Of a stretch of 46,318 nucleotides of DNA, positions 1 to 16,363 are shown piece by piece (position 1 is the first letter of the stretch; each line of letters opens with the position of its first letter). The translations under genes were made by a program, and so were the position numbers. The notes beneath the pieces were generated by a model. That model made no database searches and had not been told where the DNA came from. It saw only the letters and a program-made list of their open reading frames with translations. The stretch spans positions 1-46,318 of the forward strand of contig JADGOZ010000107.1 in the NCBI GenBank assembly GCA_017882705.1, written 5' to 3'. Source of the stretch: Candidatus Nanopelagicales bacterium (lineage in GTDB: Bacteria; Actinomycetota; Actinomycetes; S36-B12; CAIYMF01).

Positions 1-166
1 AAAGGAAATTACTACCTGTCCGATGGCGCCCTACGACGATTGTCGCGGTGCCGACCCATCTGACGGGGTTTGTTGGCATCGATTTTTGACACGCTGTTGA
101 GTTCTCAAGGAGCGGGCGCGCACCATCAACTCCACCGATTTCTCGGTGAGGGCCATCCGGGGCAAC
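1..166 (-). other. Leader of an rRNA operon (16S gene lies off the left edge)
   Basis: Read on the minus strand, this stretch carries the conserved actinobacterial pre-16S leader element around 81-112 (CTTGAGAACTCAACAGCGTG), which normally lies shortly upstream of 16S rRNA and takes part in antitermination and processing. A small hairpin CACCGA-GAAA-TCGGTG (133-148) with a GNRA-type loop lies between promoter P2 and this element. The 16S 5' end (GAGTTTGATCC) is not in the window, so the gene must start just beyond base 1. The element is seen; the assignment to an rrn operon is inference from its conservation. Confidence 0.85.
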
Positions 167-172
167 TCGCCT

Positions 173-201
173 AACTTAGCGGAACCGTGTGGCTCGGTCA
201 A
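173..201 (-). promoter_or_regulatory. rRNA operon promoter P2 (proximal)
   Basis: On the minus strand a -35 hexamer TTGACC (196-201) and a -10 hexamer TAAGTT (173-178) are separated by 17 bases, close to the primary sigma factor consensus. Transcription would start near base 166 and run leftward through the leader into 16S rRNA. The -35 sits in the same ATTTGACC context as P1, suggesting duplicated promoters. Confidence 0.8.
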
Positions 202-349
202 ATCGGAGCCTGGTTCCTCCCCACCCGCCGGAGCGGGCGCGCCGAAGTCCTCAAACCCTTGTGGGGCTTGCGGTTTCAACTGGGTGGTCCTGCCCCGGGA
301 CCGGCCACCGACTCGGTGTCCGTTCCTCCCTGACGGGCTGACGTCGTGA

Positions 350-379
350 ACATTAGGTGTCGGTGGCGGTTCAGGTCAA
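350..379 (-). promoter_or_regulatory. rRNA operon promoter P1 (distal)
   Basis: On the minus strand a -35 hexamer TTGACC (374-379) and a -10 hexamer TAATGT (350-355) are separated by 18 bases. It lies about 175 bases upstream of P2 and reads toward the off-window 16S gene. Multiple tandem promoters are usual for actinobacterial rrn operons. Between P1 and P2 there is only a much weaker third candidate (TTGAAA with a poor -10), which I do not annotate. Confidence 0.78.
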
Positions 380-381
380 AT

Positions 382-397
382 CGGGCACGGATGCCCG
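382..397 (-). terminator. Possible terminator between tyrS and the rRNA promoters
   Basis: On the minus strand CGGGCA-TCCG-TGCCCG forms a perfect 6-bp stem with a 4-base loop followed by ATTTG. It lies about 90 bases after the tyrS stop and directly before the P1 -35 box, a sensible place to stop tyrS read-through into the rRNA operon. The stem is short and the T run weak, so this is tentative. Confidence 0.4.
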
Positions 398-487
398 GGC
401 TGGGCCAGCGGTCGTCGCCCGGTAGCACCTGCACAGCAACGGTTTACGAGACCCGAGGAGCTCGCAGGTGGACCCCAGGAGCCCGGA

Positions 488-1828
488 TCAGGACCCCTCG
501 ACCTGGACGCCGCCGATGTGACGCCGACCACGTCGCAGCAGCACCCAACGGCCGTGGAGCAGGTCAGCGTCCCCGAGGACGGCCGTCTCGTCGGTGACGC
601 GGATGTTGGCGACGTAGGCGCCGCCCTCCGCGATCGTGCGCCGACCTGCCCCCTTGGAGGCGACGAGACCGGACCGCGCGAGCGCGTCGGCGACCGTGAT
701 GCCCTCGGCCCACTCCCCCGCAGTCACGACGGCGTGCGGCGCCTCCGCGAGCGCGGCGTCGAGGGTGGCCGGGTCGAGGTCGGCGACGTCGCCCTGTCCG
801 AACAGCGCGCTCGCGGCGGACTCGACCTTCTCCCGCTCCTCGGACCCGTGCACGAGGTCGGTGAGCTCCTGCGCGAGCGCCCGCTGCGCCTCGCGCGCCT
901 GCGGCCGATCGCGGAGGGAGGCCTCGAGCGCCGCGATCTCGGCGTGGTCGCGGAACGAGAAGATCCGCAGCAGCTGCGGTGCGATCGCGTCCTCGACGTT
1001 GAGCCAGAACTGGTACCAGGCGTACGGCGACGTCAGCGACGCCTCGAGCCACACGGTGCCGGACTCGGTCTTCCCGAACTTCGAGCCGTCGGACTTCGTG
1101 ACGAGCGGCGTGGTCAGCGCGTGGACGCGGTTGCCCGTGACACGGCGTACGAGGTCGACCCCGGCCACGATGTTGCCCCACTGGTCCGAGCCGCCGGTCT
1201 GCAAGGAGCAGCCGTACTGCTGGTGCAGCTGCAGGTAGTCGTACGACTGGAGCAGCTGGTAGCTGAACTCGGTGTAGGAGATGCCGGCGCCGGCCAGCCG
1301 GGCCGCGACGGCCTCGCGGTCGAGCATGCGGTTGACGCTGAAGTGCTTGCCGATGTCGCGGAGGAACTCCAGCGTGGAGAGCCCCTGGGTCCAGTCGTAG
1401 TTGTTGACCATGACCGCGGCGTTGTCCGGCGCGTCGAAGTCGTAGAAGCGCTCGAGCTGGGCGCGGAACTTCGCCACCCACTCCTCCACGAGCGCCTGCG
1501 GGTTGAGCACTCGCTCCCCGGACTCCTTGGGATCGCCGATGAGCCCGGTGGCCCCGCCGACCAGCGCGAGGGGCCGGTGCCCCGCGAGCTGGAACCGGCG
1601 TACGGTCAGGATCTGCACGAGGTTGCCCATGTGCATGCTCGGCGCGGTGGGGTCGAACCCGCAGTAGAGGGTCAGCGGACCCTCGGCTGCGGCGGCACGG
1701 AGCGCCTCCAGGTCGGTCGAGTCGGCGACGAGCCCCCGCCAGGCGAGGTCGTCGAGGACAGCCACACGGGCCCGGGCGGCGTCGTCGAGGCTGCTCGCGT
1801 CGAGCGTTCCCGCGGTTTCCTGCGTCAC
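488..1828 (-). CDS. tyrS: Tyrosyl-tRNA synthetase
   Basis: Charges tRNA-Tyr with tyrosine in the cytoplasm (class Ic aminoacyl-tRNA synthetase). The 446-residue product shows the family order: a Rossmann catalytic domain with the HIGH-like motif in PSMHMGN, the tyrosine pocket around YCGFDPTAPS, the KMSKS-equivalent KFGKTES, then a C-terminal S4-type RNA-binding region (ARSGLVASKGAGRRTIAEGG). I chose the GTG at 1828 because GGGAGG lies at proper spacing before it; the reading frame stays open upstream but overlaps mpg and shows no family similarity. It follows mpg by 4 bases, so the two are probably cotranscribed, as in mycobacteria, where mpg also precedes tyrS. It points toward the rRNA operon promoters. 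Confidence 0.97.
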   Translation of the reverse strand: MTQETAGTLDASSLDDAARARVAVLDDLAWRGLVADSTDLEALRAAAAEGPLTLYCGFDPTAPSMHMGNLVQILTVRRFQLAGHRPLALVGGATGLIGDPKESGERVLNPQALVEEWVAKFRAQLERFYDFDAPDNAAVMVNNYDWTQGLSTLEFLRDIGKHFSVNRMLDREAVAARLAGAGISYTEFSYQLLQSYDYLQLHQQYGCSLQTGGSDQWGNIVAGVDLVRRVTGNRVHALTTPLVTKSDGSKFGKTESGTVWLEASLTSPYAWYQFWLNVEDAIAPQLLRIFSFRDHAEIAALEASLRDRPQAREAQRALAQELTDLVHGSEEREKVESAASALFGQGDVADLDPATLDAALAEAPHAVVTAGEWAEGITVADALARSGLVASKGAGRRTIAEGGAYVANIRVTDETAVLGDADLLHGRWVLLRRGRRHIGGVQVEGS

Positions 1829-1832
1829 GGCG

Positions 1833-2453
1833 TCATCCTCCCGCACGCCGGGGGCGGCTGACGCACGGGTTCCCGGACAGGGAGAACCGCCACGGGGTGT
1901 CGACCGCCCTGCTGATCCCGACGCGCGGGCCGACCACCACGTCGGCGTCGGGCACCGCCGCCCCGGGTCGCACCCGCAGCCGCGAGCGGGAGGACGTGGT
2001 GTCGGTGTCGTTCCACTCCCCGTCGACGCCGAGCGCCGCAGCGAGGTTCGCCGGCCCGGACGCCAGCCGTGCCCTCGTCGGCTTCGGACCACGTCGCAGG
2101 CGTGCGACGTCCTCACCCTGCAGCACCTCGCCGGCACGCACGAGGACCGCCGACGCACGGCCGCGCGGCTCGCACACGAGGTTCAGGCACCAGTGCATGC
2201 CGTAGGTGAAGTAGACGTAGGCCCGGCCCGGTTCCCCGTACATCACCTCGGTGCGCAAGGTCGGCCCGCGCCAGGCGTGGGAGGCCGGGTCGTCCTCGCC
2301 GGCGTACGCCTCGACCTCCACGATGCGGACGACCACGACCCCCGCGGGCGTCCGTGTCTCGAGGCTGCACCCGAGCAGGTCACGAGCCACGGAGTCGGAC
2401 GGCCGCGCGAAGAACGACGCCGGCAGAGTGGCGTCACCGGGATCTGGTCGCAC
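1833..2453 (-). CDS. mpg: DNA-3-methyladenine glycosylase (Mpg/AAG type)
   Basis: Base-excision repair enzyme that removes alkylated purines such as 3-methyladenine. Family signatures are ARDLLGC, the catalytic region IVEVEAYAGEDDPASHA, the hydrophobic segment YVYFTYGMHWCLN, and the terminal part around GPANLAAALGV and SGNPCVS. With the GTG start at 2453 the product is 206 residues, normal for bacterial members. The frame is open about 50 codons further upstream, but that extension has no family similarity. The ribosome-binding site is weak (GGGAGAG about 14 bases upstream), so the exact start is uncertain. It lies 4 bases before tyrS and was probably cotranscribed with it. Confidence 0.93.
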   Translation of the reverse strand: MRPDPGDATLPASFFARPSDSVARDLLGCSLETRTPAGVVVVRIVEVEAYAGEDDPASHAWRGPTLRTEVMYGEPGRAYVYFTYGMHWCLNLVCEPRGRASAVLVRAGEVLQGEDVARLRRGPKPTRARLASGPANLAAALGVDGEWNDTDTTSSRSRLRVRPGAAVPDADVVVGPRVGISRAVDTPWRFSLSGNPCVSRPRRAGG

Positions 2454-2685
2454 TCGTCCGTCCAAGTCTCTCCCAAGAGGCGGGTGACACGTTCCGCTCC
2501 ACCTGTACCACGAGCGGGAGTTGCTGTGCCATGACGCTCGTTCGCAGCATGACGACGCGAGGGCCTGACGACGGAGCGCGATGGGCGGGTCGCTTCGCTC
2601 GATCATCCGTCCACCCTGGGGGCTGAGCCGCTAGGTGGCGAAGGCTTTCCCGGCCGCGTGCTGGAAGGGGCGTGCCCCGGACGCC
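2454..2685. other. Non-coding gap between mpg and copCD
   Basis: No gene is recognised here. It must hold the mpg promoter, but I find no convincing -10/-35 pair. Just after the copCD stop a short GGGG-CACG-CCCC stem (minus strand) might act as a weak terminator. Confidence 0.4.
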
Positions 2686-4112
2686 CTACAGACCCGGGCC
2701 GATCACGACGAGTGCCGCCGTCACTGCCAGCACGATCGCGGCGACCACGATCTCGAGCGCGACGTTGCACCGCAACGCCACGACCGACTCGGCGGGAGCG
2801 AGCACCTCGAGCGTCACGACGTCGCCCGACCGGCGAGGCGGCCGTGTCGTGCGCTCTCGCACCTCCGTGCTCGGCACCCCCGCGGTGGCGGCATGACGCG
2901 AGACCCAGCGGCGGGACACGTTGCCCAGCAGCAGGAGCGCCGCCACCGCGACCAGCTTGGCCAGCAGGACGCGACCGAACTCGGTGGACACCAGGCCCGA
3001 CGCGGATCCCACCTCGCGCCACGTCATGTAGGCGCCCGTCACCACCAGCGTCCCCGCCGTGACGAGGGCCACCTTCGAGAACGCGAGAAGGGCCGGCGCA
3101 CGGACCGTGGCGTGCTCATCGGTCGCCAGGCACGCGACGATGACGACAAGGCCACCAAGCCAGAGCGACATCGCGAGGCTGTGCAGCAGGTTCGCGAGAG
3201 TCGCCAGCAGGGGAACGGCGTCGACCGCGGCGTGGCTCACGAGGGGCCAGGTCGCCACCAGCGCGACCGTGCTCACGCCGGCCGTACCGGTGATCACGCT
3301 GCTCGGCCGTGCCGTTCTGGCGCTGCCGCGGCGCAGGGCGAACGCGAGCGCCACCGCCAGCGCGACGACCAGGTAGGCGCGTACGGCGTAGACCGTGTCG
3401 AACTTGCGGGAGTGCGTGTCGAGGCTCGCCGGGTCCAGCCAGAGAGCGCTGAACGATGCGCCGCTGGCCCAGATCCCCTGCAGCACCATGCCCCCGACGG
3501 TGCTCACGACGAGCATCCCCAGCCCGGTGAACGACAACCGTCGGACGCGTGCGTCCCGTGACCCGTCGGGCCAGATCAGCGGCAGCACCATGAGGATCCC
3601 GGGGCCGAGCACGAGGCCGACAAAGCCGACCCACCGCATGACCCCGAGCAGGAGCCCCGCGACGTCGTTGCGCTGGCTCGACGGGACGGCCGTGCTGACG
3701 GCGGACGCCACCAGCACGGAGAAGTGGAACGTGCCCGACACCGGGTGCGTGTCCTCGGAGCTGACGGTCCAGTCGACCGTGTCGGTGCCTTCGGCGATCC
3801 CGGGCTGCACCGCGACGCCGACCTTCTCGGGCTCGCCGGACGCAGCCGTGACAGCACTGGAGTCGATCCGACGACCGTGATCGTCATAGACCCAGATGGT
3901 GCTGCCCTCGAGCTCGATCGCGTCGTCGAAGTTCAGCTGGATTCGATCGGCGGCACTGTCAGCACGGCGCCGGCGGCGGGATCGCTCGACTGGAGCTCCG
4001 CATGGGCGGAGGCGGGAGCGACCCAGACCACCGAGGACAGGAGCGTGACGGCGACGGCGACGGCCAGGCGCAGAGCCCGGCGCCCTCCGGCTGCGCCAAC
4101 AGTGATCCCCAT
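2686..4112 (-). pseudogene. CopC-CopD fusion (copper homeostasis), broken by a one-base frameshift
   Basis: Resembles the periplasmic copper-binding CopC domain fused to the membrane protein CopD, as in YcnJ-like proteins. From ATG 4112 a signal peptide ends in APASA, followed by the mature CopC start HAELQSSDPAAGAVL with the N-terminal copper-ligand His. Near 3945-3955 the frame is lost: it runs into TGA after VPPIESS, while the continuation (IQLNFDDAIELEGSTIWV, then the CopC motif THPVSGTFHFSV, then about eight hydrophobic CopD helices with HSLAMSLWLGG) is in the next frame down to 2686. The total span is 1427 bases, one short of a multiple of three, so one restored base gives a 475-residue protein. 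This may be a real mutation or a sequencing error. Surrounding codon use is normal and both parts look conserved, favouring a recent event. Confidence 0.8.
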
Positions 4113-4352
4113 GCTCGGAGAGTAGGAGGGGCATCGCGGACGCGGTATCGCCGTGAACCGCAAACCTCGCCTGCACATCGCCGTCGCAGGATCGAGCTCG
4201 GACACCGAGCCGGTCGGCACCACCCTGCAGGGCGGCGAGCTACGGCCCCGGTCCAGCGTCGAACGCGCCGTGTCCTTCGTCGTGGCGCGCAACGGGACAC
4301 GGCTCGTCCGGCGCGCCCGCGGATGCGCACGCGAGGTGCCGCTGATGGCGGA
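4113..4352. other. Non-coding gap between argH and copCD
   Basis: Apart from the proposed leaderless promoter next to copCD I see no gene, no convincing argH terminator hairpin and no repeat in this stretch. Confidence 0.4.
4119..4124 (-). promoter_or_regulatory. -10 box for leaderless copCD transcript
   Basis: TACTCT on the minus strand lies 6 bases before the ATG of the CopC part, placing the transcription start at or next to the start codon. No Shine-Dalgarno sequence is present (the upstream stretch is CCTCC-rich), consistent with a leaderless mRNA. No clear -35 box is visible. Confidence 0.5.
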
Positions 4353-6990
<2,638 letters not shown>

Positions 6991-7029
6991 GGTCGTTCCT
7001 CTTTCTTGATGGGGTGTTCTCGAAGACGT

Positions 7030-7533
7030 TCATCGCCCGTTCTCCGCGAGACGGAGCATGACAGCGGCGACCTCGCGGCCGCCGTCCGGGTCGCGGGTGA
7101 CGAGCAGGACCGTGTCGTCCCCGGCGACGGTGCCGATGACGGACGGGAGCACGGTGTGGTCGATCGCCGACGCGAGGTACTGCGCGGCGCCCGGTGGCGT
7201 GCGCAGCACGACGAGGTTCGCCGAGCTGTCCGCCGACACCATCACCTCGCCGGCGACGCGCGCCAGCTTCGTGACGGCGGCCTCGTCGCCGACGGCCGCG
7301 ATGAGGGACGAGTCGCCACCCTGACCGGGCACGGCGTAGACCGCGGCACCGTCGGCGGCGACGACCTTGATCGCACCGACCTCGTCGAGGTCGCGCGACA
7401 GCGTCGCCTGCGTGACAGTGAGGCCGTCGGCCGCGAGCAGCTCCGCGAGACGCGACTGGCTCGGCACGGCGTGGTGCTCGAGCAGGTCGACGATGCGCGC
7501 GTGCCGCGCCGCCTTCGTGTTGGGCGTCGTCAT
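7030..7533 (-). CDS. argR: Arginine repressor ArgR
   Basis: Arginine-sensing hexameric regulator of arginine biosynthesis. The 167-residue protein has the N-terminal winged helix-turn-helix (RHARIVDLLEHHAVPSQSRL, recognition helix VTQATLSRDLDEVGA) and the C-terminal arginine-binding oligomerisation domain with GTVAGDDTVLLVTR. Its ATG overlaps the argD stop (ATGA). It sits inside the operon it presumably represses, with a candidate operator found upstream of argC (11871-11884). Confidence 0.96.
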   Translation of the reverse strand: MTTPNTKAARHARIVDLLEHHAVPSQSRLAELLAADGLTVTQATLSRDLDEVGAIKVVAADGAAVYAVPGQGGDSSLIAAVGDEAAVTKLARVAGEVMVSADSSANLVVLRTPPGAAQYLASAIDHTVLPSVIGTVAGDDTVLLVTRDPDGGREVAAVMLRLAENGR

Positions 7534-8735
7534 GTCACGGCCGCCAGCAGGTCGGGAAGTGCGGCGGCGAAGCGATCGGCATCAGCGACGCCGAGCACCA
7601 GCGGTGGCGCGAGCCGGATCGTGGTGGGGCGCACGGCATTCACAAGGAATCCGGAGTCGCGCGCCGCCGTCTCGAACGCGGGCGCGACGGGATCGGACAG
7701 CTCGAGCGCGCGCCACAGTCCCAGGCCGCGGTGCGAGGCGAGGAGCGGGTGGTCGACGGCGTCGAACGCAGCGGACCAGCGGTCGCCGACCGCGCGCACG
7801 TGCTCGAGAAGACCCTCGCGCTCGATCGTCGTGAGGACCGCGAGCGCCGCGGCGCACGACACCGGGTTCCCGCCGAACGTCGAGCCGTGGTCGCCGGGCT
7901 GCAGGACGAGAGCAGCGTCGCCGGTCGCGAGCACCGCGCCGATCGGGAGGCCCGCGCCGAGGCCCTTGGCCAGCGTGATGACGTCGGGGACGACGCCCTG
8001 CGCCACACTGAGCAGCCACTCCCCTGCCCGACCGATGCCGGACTGCACCTCGTCGACGACGAGGAGCGCACCGACGGAGTCGCAGATCTCGCGCGCCGCG
8101 GCCAGGTAGCCGACCGGCGGGATCACGACGCCGCCCTCGCCCTGGACCGGCTCGAGGATGACAGCGGCCGTGCGCTCGGTGACCGCGACGCGGAGCGCCT
8201 CGACGTCGGCGTAGGGCACGAACGTGACGGGGCCGGGCAACGGCTCGAACGGTGCGCGCTTCGCGAGGGTGCCGGTGACGGAGAGCGCGCCGAGCGTGCG
8301 CCCGTGGAAGCCGCCCTCGGTGCTGACCACCTCGCTGCGCCGACCCTGCATGTCCTTGCGCACGATCTTGAGCGCGGCCTCGTTCGCGGTGGCGCCGTCC
8401 TGGCACAGGAACACGCGCGCGCCGCCGGGGACCATCGCCGCCAGCCGTTCGGCCAGCGCGATCCCCGGCTCGTGCATCGCGAGGTTGCTCGTGTGCGCCA
8501 GGGTCGCGACCTGCTTCGACACCGCGTCGACGATCGCCGGGTGCGCGTGGCCGAGGGACGAGACGGCGATGCCGCCGAGCAGGTCGAGGTAGTCCCGGCC
8601 GTCGACGTCCCAGACGTGCGCACCGATGCCGTGCGACAGCGCGATCGGCGGCGTGCCGTAGTTGCGCATCATCACGGCGTCCCAGCGCGCCTGCATGGCC
8701 GCGGTGGCCGTGCCCGGGGACGCCGGGGTGGTCAT
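7530..8735 (-). CDS. argD: Acetylornithine aminotransferase
   Basis: PLP-dependent class III aminotransferase converting N-acetylglutamate semialdehyde to N-acetylornithine. The 401-residue sequence shows [57 protein letters not shown] and the PLP-lysine segment [16 protein letters not shown]. Overlaps argB upstream and argR downstream by 4 bases each (ATGA junctions). In mycobacteria and corynebacteria argF lies directly after argD; here argR follows at once. Confidence 0.97.
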   Translation of the reverse strand: MTTPASPGTATAAMQARWDAVMMRNYGTPPIALSHGIGAHVWDVDGRDYLDLLGGIAVSSLGHAHPAIVDAVSKQVATLAHTSNLAMHEPGIALAERLAAMVPGGARVFLCQDGATANEAALKIVRKDMQGRRSEVVSTEGGFHGRTLGALSVTGTLAKRAPFEPLPGPVTFVPYADVEALRVAVTERTAAVILEPVQGEGGVVIPPVGYLAAAREICDSVGALLVVDEVQSGIGRAGEWLLSVAQGVVPDVITLAKGLGAGLPIGAVLATGDAALVLQPGDHGSTFGGNPVSCAAALAVLTTIEREGLLEHVRAVGDRWSAAFDAVDHPLLASHRGLGLWRALELSDPVAPAFETAARDSGFLVNAVRPTTIRLAPPLVLGVADADRFAAALPDLLAAVT

Positions 8736-9670
8736 GACGCGCCCCGCTCGTCGTCGTAGAGGGGGAAGGCGTCGGGAAGCACCATGGTGCCGACACCGGC
8801 ACTCGTCACGACCTCGAGGAGGACCGCGTGCGCCAGCCGGCCGTCGATGACGTGGGCGCGCGGCACGCCGCCGCGCACGGCTCGGACGCAGGCCTCCATC
8901 TTCGGGACCATGCCGCTCTCCAGCGTCGGGAGCAGCTCCTCGAGGTCGGAGACGGCGATCGTGCGGTAGACCTCGTCGCTGTTCGGCCAGTCGGCGTAGA
9001 GACCCTCGACGTCGGTGAGCACGACGAGCTTCTCGGCCTTGAGCGCCACGGCGAGAGCGGCGGCAGCCGAGTCGGCGTTGACGTTGTACACCGCGCCGTC
9101 CGCACCGCGTGCGACCGACGACACGACCGGGACGAGTCCGTCGTCGAGCAGCTGCTCGACGAAGTCGGCGCGGACCTCGACGACGTCGCCGACGAGCCCG
9201 ATGTCGACCGGCTCGCCGTCGACGATCACGTCACGACGCTCGGCCGTGAAGAGGTGCGCGTCCTCACCGGACAGTCCGACGGCGTACGGGCCGTGGGCGT
9301 TGAGCAGGCCCACGACCTCGCGCTGCACCTGGCCCGTGAGGACCATGCGCACGACGTCCATCGCCTCGGGGCTGGTCACGCGGTAGCCGCCGCGGAAGAC
9401 GCCCTCGATGCCCAGCCGGTCGAGCATCTGGCTGATCTGCGGCCCGCCGCCGTGCACGACGACCGGGCGCAGCCCGGCCATCCGCAGGAACATGACGTCC
9501 GCCGCGAACGCCTCGCCGAGCGCAGGGTCGACCATCGCGTTGCCGCCGTACTTGAGCACGACCGTCGCGCCGTGGAAGCGCTCGAGCCACGGCAGCGCCT
9601 CCGCCAGCACGGAGGCCTTGAGGAGGGCGACGTCGCGGTCCACGGACCCTGCGAGCGGCTGGGCGTTCAT
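8732..9670 (-). CDS. argB: Acetylglutamate kinase
   Basis: Phosphorylates N-acetylglutamate, usually the arginine-feedback step of the pathway. The 312-residue product contains the amino-acid kinase motifs [23 protein letters not shown] (glycine-rich phosphate loop), [13 protein letters not shown] and [10 protein letters not shown]. Start ATG 9670 is chosen because it overlaps the argJ stop (ATGA) and matches the family N-terminus; a long open frame continues upstream in the same phase but lies over argJ and is not real. The pathway is the acetyl-cycling type because argJ is present. Confidence 0.97.
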   Translation of the reverse strand: MNAQPLAGSVDRDVALLKASVLAEALPWLERFHGATVVLKYGGNAMVDPALGEAFAADVMFLRMAGLRPVVVHGGGPQISQMLDRLGIEGVFRGGYRVTSPEAMDVVRMVLTGQVQREVVGLLNAHGPYAVGLSGEDAHLFTAERRDVIVDGEPVDIGLVGDVVEVRADFVEQLLDDGLVPVVSSVARGADGAVYNVNADSAAAALAVALKAEKLVVLTDVEGLYADWPNSDEVYRTIAVSDLEELLPTLESGMVPKMEACVRAVRGGVPRAHVIDGRLAHAVLLEVVTSAGVGTMVLPDAFPLYDDERGAS

Positions 9671-10818
9671 GACGAGTACGCCGAGTTCTCGTGGACGTAG
9701 TCGGCCGTGAGGTCGTTCGTCCAGACGGTCGCGGACGCCGTGCCCGCTCGCAGGTCCACGGTGATCGTCACCTCTCGTGCGCTCATGTCGACGAGGTCCC
9801 GGTCGTCGCCCGTCGCGCCGTCGCGGCACACCCACACGCCGTTGATCGCGACGTCGACGGCATCCGGCTCGAACGCAGCCGTGGTCATGCCGAGCTCGGC
9901 GAGGATGCGCCCCCAGTTCGGGTCCTCGCCGTGGATCGCGCACTTGACCAGGTTGGCGCGCGAGATCGAGCGGCCCGCGTCGACCGCGTCGTCCTCGGTC
10001 GCTGCGTTGACGACGTCGATGCGGATCTCCTTGCTGGCACCCTCGGCGTCGGCGACCAGCTGCCGTGCGAGCGAGGCGCACACCGCGGTGACCTGGTCGA
10101 GGAGGTCGTCGTGGTCCGGGGCGACGCCCGAGGCACCGCTCGCGAGGAGGAGGACCGTGTCGTTGGTCGACGTGCAGCCGTCGCTGTCGACGCGGTCGAA
10201 CGTCACGCGGGTCGCGGCCCGCAGCGCCGCGTCGAGAATGGCGGCGTCGGCGACCGCGTCGGTGGTGATCACCACGAGCATCGTCGCGAGCGACGGTGCC
10301 AGCATGCCGGCGCCCTTCGCCATGCCGCCGACGGTGAAGCCCGCACCCACCGCTACCGCCGTCTTGGGGACCGAGTCGGTCGTCATGATCGCGGTGGCCG
10401 CGACGTCGCCGCCGTCCGTCGAGAGCTGGGCGTGCGCGGCCTCGAGGCCGGCGAACAGAAGGTCGGTGGGGAGGCGTACGCCGATGAGCCCGGTCGAGCA
10501 CACGGCGACCTCGCCCGCGCCGATCTCCAGCAGCGCGCCGACGTGCTCGGCGGTCCGGTGCGTGTCGAGGAAGCCGTCGGAACCGGTGCAGGCGTTGGCC
10601 CCGCCGGAGTTGAGCGCCACCGCGCGGACGACGCCGGCGGCGAGGACCTGCTGGGTCCACAGGACCGGCGCGGCCTTCACCCGGTTGCGCGTGAACACGC
10701 CCGCGGCCGCGGCGAGCGGGCCGTCGTTGACGACGAGTGCGACGTCGTTCGCGCCGGTGGACTTGAGCCCGGCGGGGACGCCGGCGGCCCGGAAACCCTG
10801 TGCGGCAGTGACGCTCAC
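9667..10818 (-). CDS. argJ: Bifunctional ornithine acetyltransferase / N-acetylglutamate synthase
   Basis: Transfers the acetyl group from acetylornithine to glutamate, recycling acetate in arginine synthesis. The 383-residue precursor has the autoproteolysis segment [19 protein letters not shown], where ArgJ proteins cleave before the Thr of ATML, plus [17 protein letters not shown] and the C-terminal [14 protein letters not shown]-like end ([14 protein letters not shown]). The GTG start overlaps the argC stop (GTGA). Whether it is monofunctional or bifunctional cannot be read from the sequence. Confidence 0.96.
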   Translation of the reverse strand: MSVTAAQGFRAAGVPAGLKSTGANDVALVVNDGPLAAAAGVFTRNRVKAAPVLWTQQVLAAGVVRAVALNSGGANACTGSDGFLDTHRTAEHVGALLEIGAGEVAVCSTGLIGVRLPTDLLFAGLEAAHAQLSTDGGDVAATAIMTTDSVPKTAVAVGAGFTVGGMAKGAGMLAPSLATMLVVITTDAVADAAILDAALRAATRVTFDRVDSDGCTSTNDTVLLLASGASGVAPDHDDLLDQVTAVCASLARQLVADAEGASKEIRIDVVNAATEDDAVDAGRSISRANLVKCAIHGEDPNWGRILAELGMTTAAFEPDAVDVAINGVWVCRDGATGDDRDLVDMSAREVTITVDLRAGTASATVWTNDLTADYVHENSAYSS

Positions 10819-11855
10819 GGCGCTACCCCGATCGCGGTGAGCCCTGCGGTCTCGTCGAGACCGAGGGCGAGGTTGGCGTTCTGCACGGCCGCTCCGGCCG
10901 CGCCCTTCACGAGGTTGTCGATGGCGGACACGACGACGGCGCGCCCCGAGTGCGGGTCGGCCGCCACTTGCAGGTGGACCGAGTTCGCGCCGAGCGTGGC
11001 GCCGGTCTGCGGCCAGGTCCCGGACGGCAGGACCGAGACGAACGGCTCGGCGGCGTAGGCGGCGTGCAGGGCCTCGTGCAGCTCCTCGGTGGTGACTCCC
11101 CGGGCGAGCCGTGCCGTGGTCGTCGCGAGGATGCCGCGCGGCATCGGCGCGAGCATCGGCGTGAAGGACACGGTGACCGGCTCCCCCGCCGCCTCCGCGA
11201 GCGCCTGCTCCATCTCCGGCGTGTGCTGGTGCACCCCGCCCACCTTGTACGTCGACAGCTGCCCCATCACGGTGCTGGCCAGCAGGGCGTCGCTCGACTT
11301 GCGGCCGGCGCCGGTCGTGCCGCTCGCCGCGACGACGACGACGTCGGCGGGCTCCACGAGCCCGGCGGCGAGCAGCGGTGCCAGGCCGAGGATCACCCCG
11401 GTCGGGTAGCAGCCGGGGTTGGCGATGCGCCGCGCCGCGGCGACCTGCTCACGGTGGCCGGCGAGCTCGGGCATCCCGTAGGTCCAGGAGCCGGACCAGT
11501 CGCCGCCGTAGTAGCGGGTCCAGGCGTCGGCCTGCTCGAGCCGGTGGTCCGCACCGAGGTCGATCACGATCGTGTCGGCCGGGAGCGCCGCGGCGATCGC
11601 ACCGGACTCGCCGTGCGGCAGCGCGAGGAAGACGAGGTCGGCGTCGCCGATCGTGTCGAGGTCGGTCGCGAGGAAGCTCCGGTCAGCCAGCGGCGTGAGC
11701 CCGGGGTGCAGGTCGGTGACCCGCCTGCCGGCGCTCCCGCCGGCGAGCAGCGGCCCGACCTCGAGCCCGGGGTGCCCGAGCAGGAGGCGCACGACCTCGC
11801 CGCCGGCGTACCCCGAGGCTCCGACGACCGCGGCGACGGGCTTGGCTGTGCTCAC
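10815..11855 (-). CDS. argC: N-acetyl-gamma-glutamyl-phosphate reductase
   Basis: NADPH-dependent reductase, third step of arginine synthesis and first gene of this operon. The 346-residue product shows the nucleotide-binding [16 protein letters not shown] and the catalytic cysteine motif ANPGCYPTG, with GAGRKSS and HQHTPEME downstream. I prefer GTG 11855 over an in-frame codon six residues earlier: it starts the family-like [15 protein letters not shown] and lies 7 bases after a TATAGT -10 box, so the mRNA is probably leaderless. No Shine-Dalgarno is visible. Confidence 0.95.
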   Translation of the reverse strand: MSTAKPVAAVVGASGYAGGEVVRLLLGHPGLEVGPLLAGGSAGRRVTDLHPGLTPLADRSFLATDLDTIGDADLVFLALPHGESGAIAAALPADTIVIDLGADHRLEQADAWTRYYGGDWSGSWTYGMPELAGHREQVAAARRIANPGCYPTGVILGLAPLLAAGLVEPADVVVVAASGTTGAGRKSSDALLASTVMGQLSTYKVGGVHQHTPEMEQALAEAAGEPVTVSFTPMLAPMPRGILATTTARLARGVTTEELHEALHAAYAAEPFVSVLPSGTWPQTGATLGANSVHLQVAADPHSGRAVVVSAIDNLVKGAAGAAVQNANLALGLDETAGLTAIGVAP

Positions 11856-11862
11856 GGGCAGG

Positions 11863-11868
11863 ACTATA
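11863..11868 (-). promoter_or_regulatory. -10 box of the arginine operon promoter
   Basis: TATAGT on the minus strand, 7 bases before the argC GTG, predicts a transcript starting at the start codon. A recognisable -35 hexamer is missing. The candidate ArgR palindrome lies 2 bases upstream, so a bound repressor would block polymerase. Confidence 0.6.
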
Positions 11869-11870
11869 CA

Positions 11871-11884
11871 CATATACCGATATG
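11871..11884. promoter_or_regulatory. Candidate ArgR operator (ARG box)
   Basis: CATAT-ACCG-ATATG is a perfect inverted repeat with 5-base arms and a 4-base centre, the same geometry as ARG boxes (5-4-5) and unusually A/T-rich for this genome. It lies just upstream of the argC -10 box, the expected place for an ArgR site controlling argCJBDRGH. The arm sequence departs from the E. coli consensus (TGAAT...ATTCA), so assignment rests on position, symmetry and the ArgR gene within the operon. Confidence 0.6.
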
Positions 11885-11898
11885 ACGGTCCGTGGGGG

Positions 11899-16363
<4,465 letters not shown>

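Noticed and set aside
84-112. Plus-strand TTGACA resembling a promoter in the rRNA leader
   Set aside because: It is the complement of the conserved pre-16S leader element, and no suitable -10 or downstream plus-strand gene exists.
3930-3975. Programmed -1 frameshift in copCD
   Set aside because: No slippery heptamer or following pseudoknot is visible and the family is not known to use frameshifting; mutation or sequencing error is simpler.
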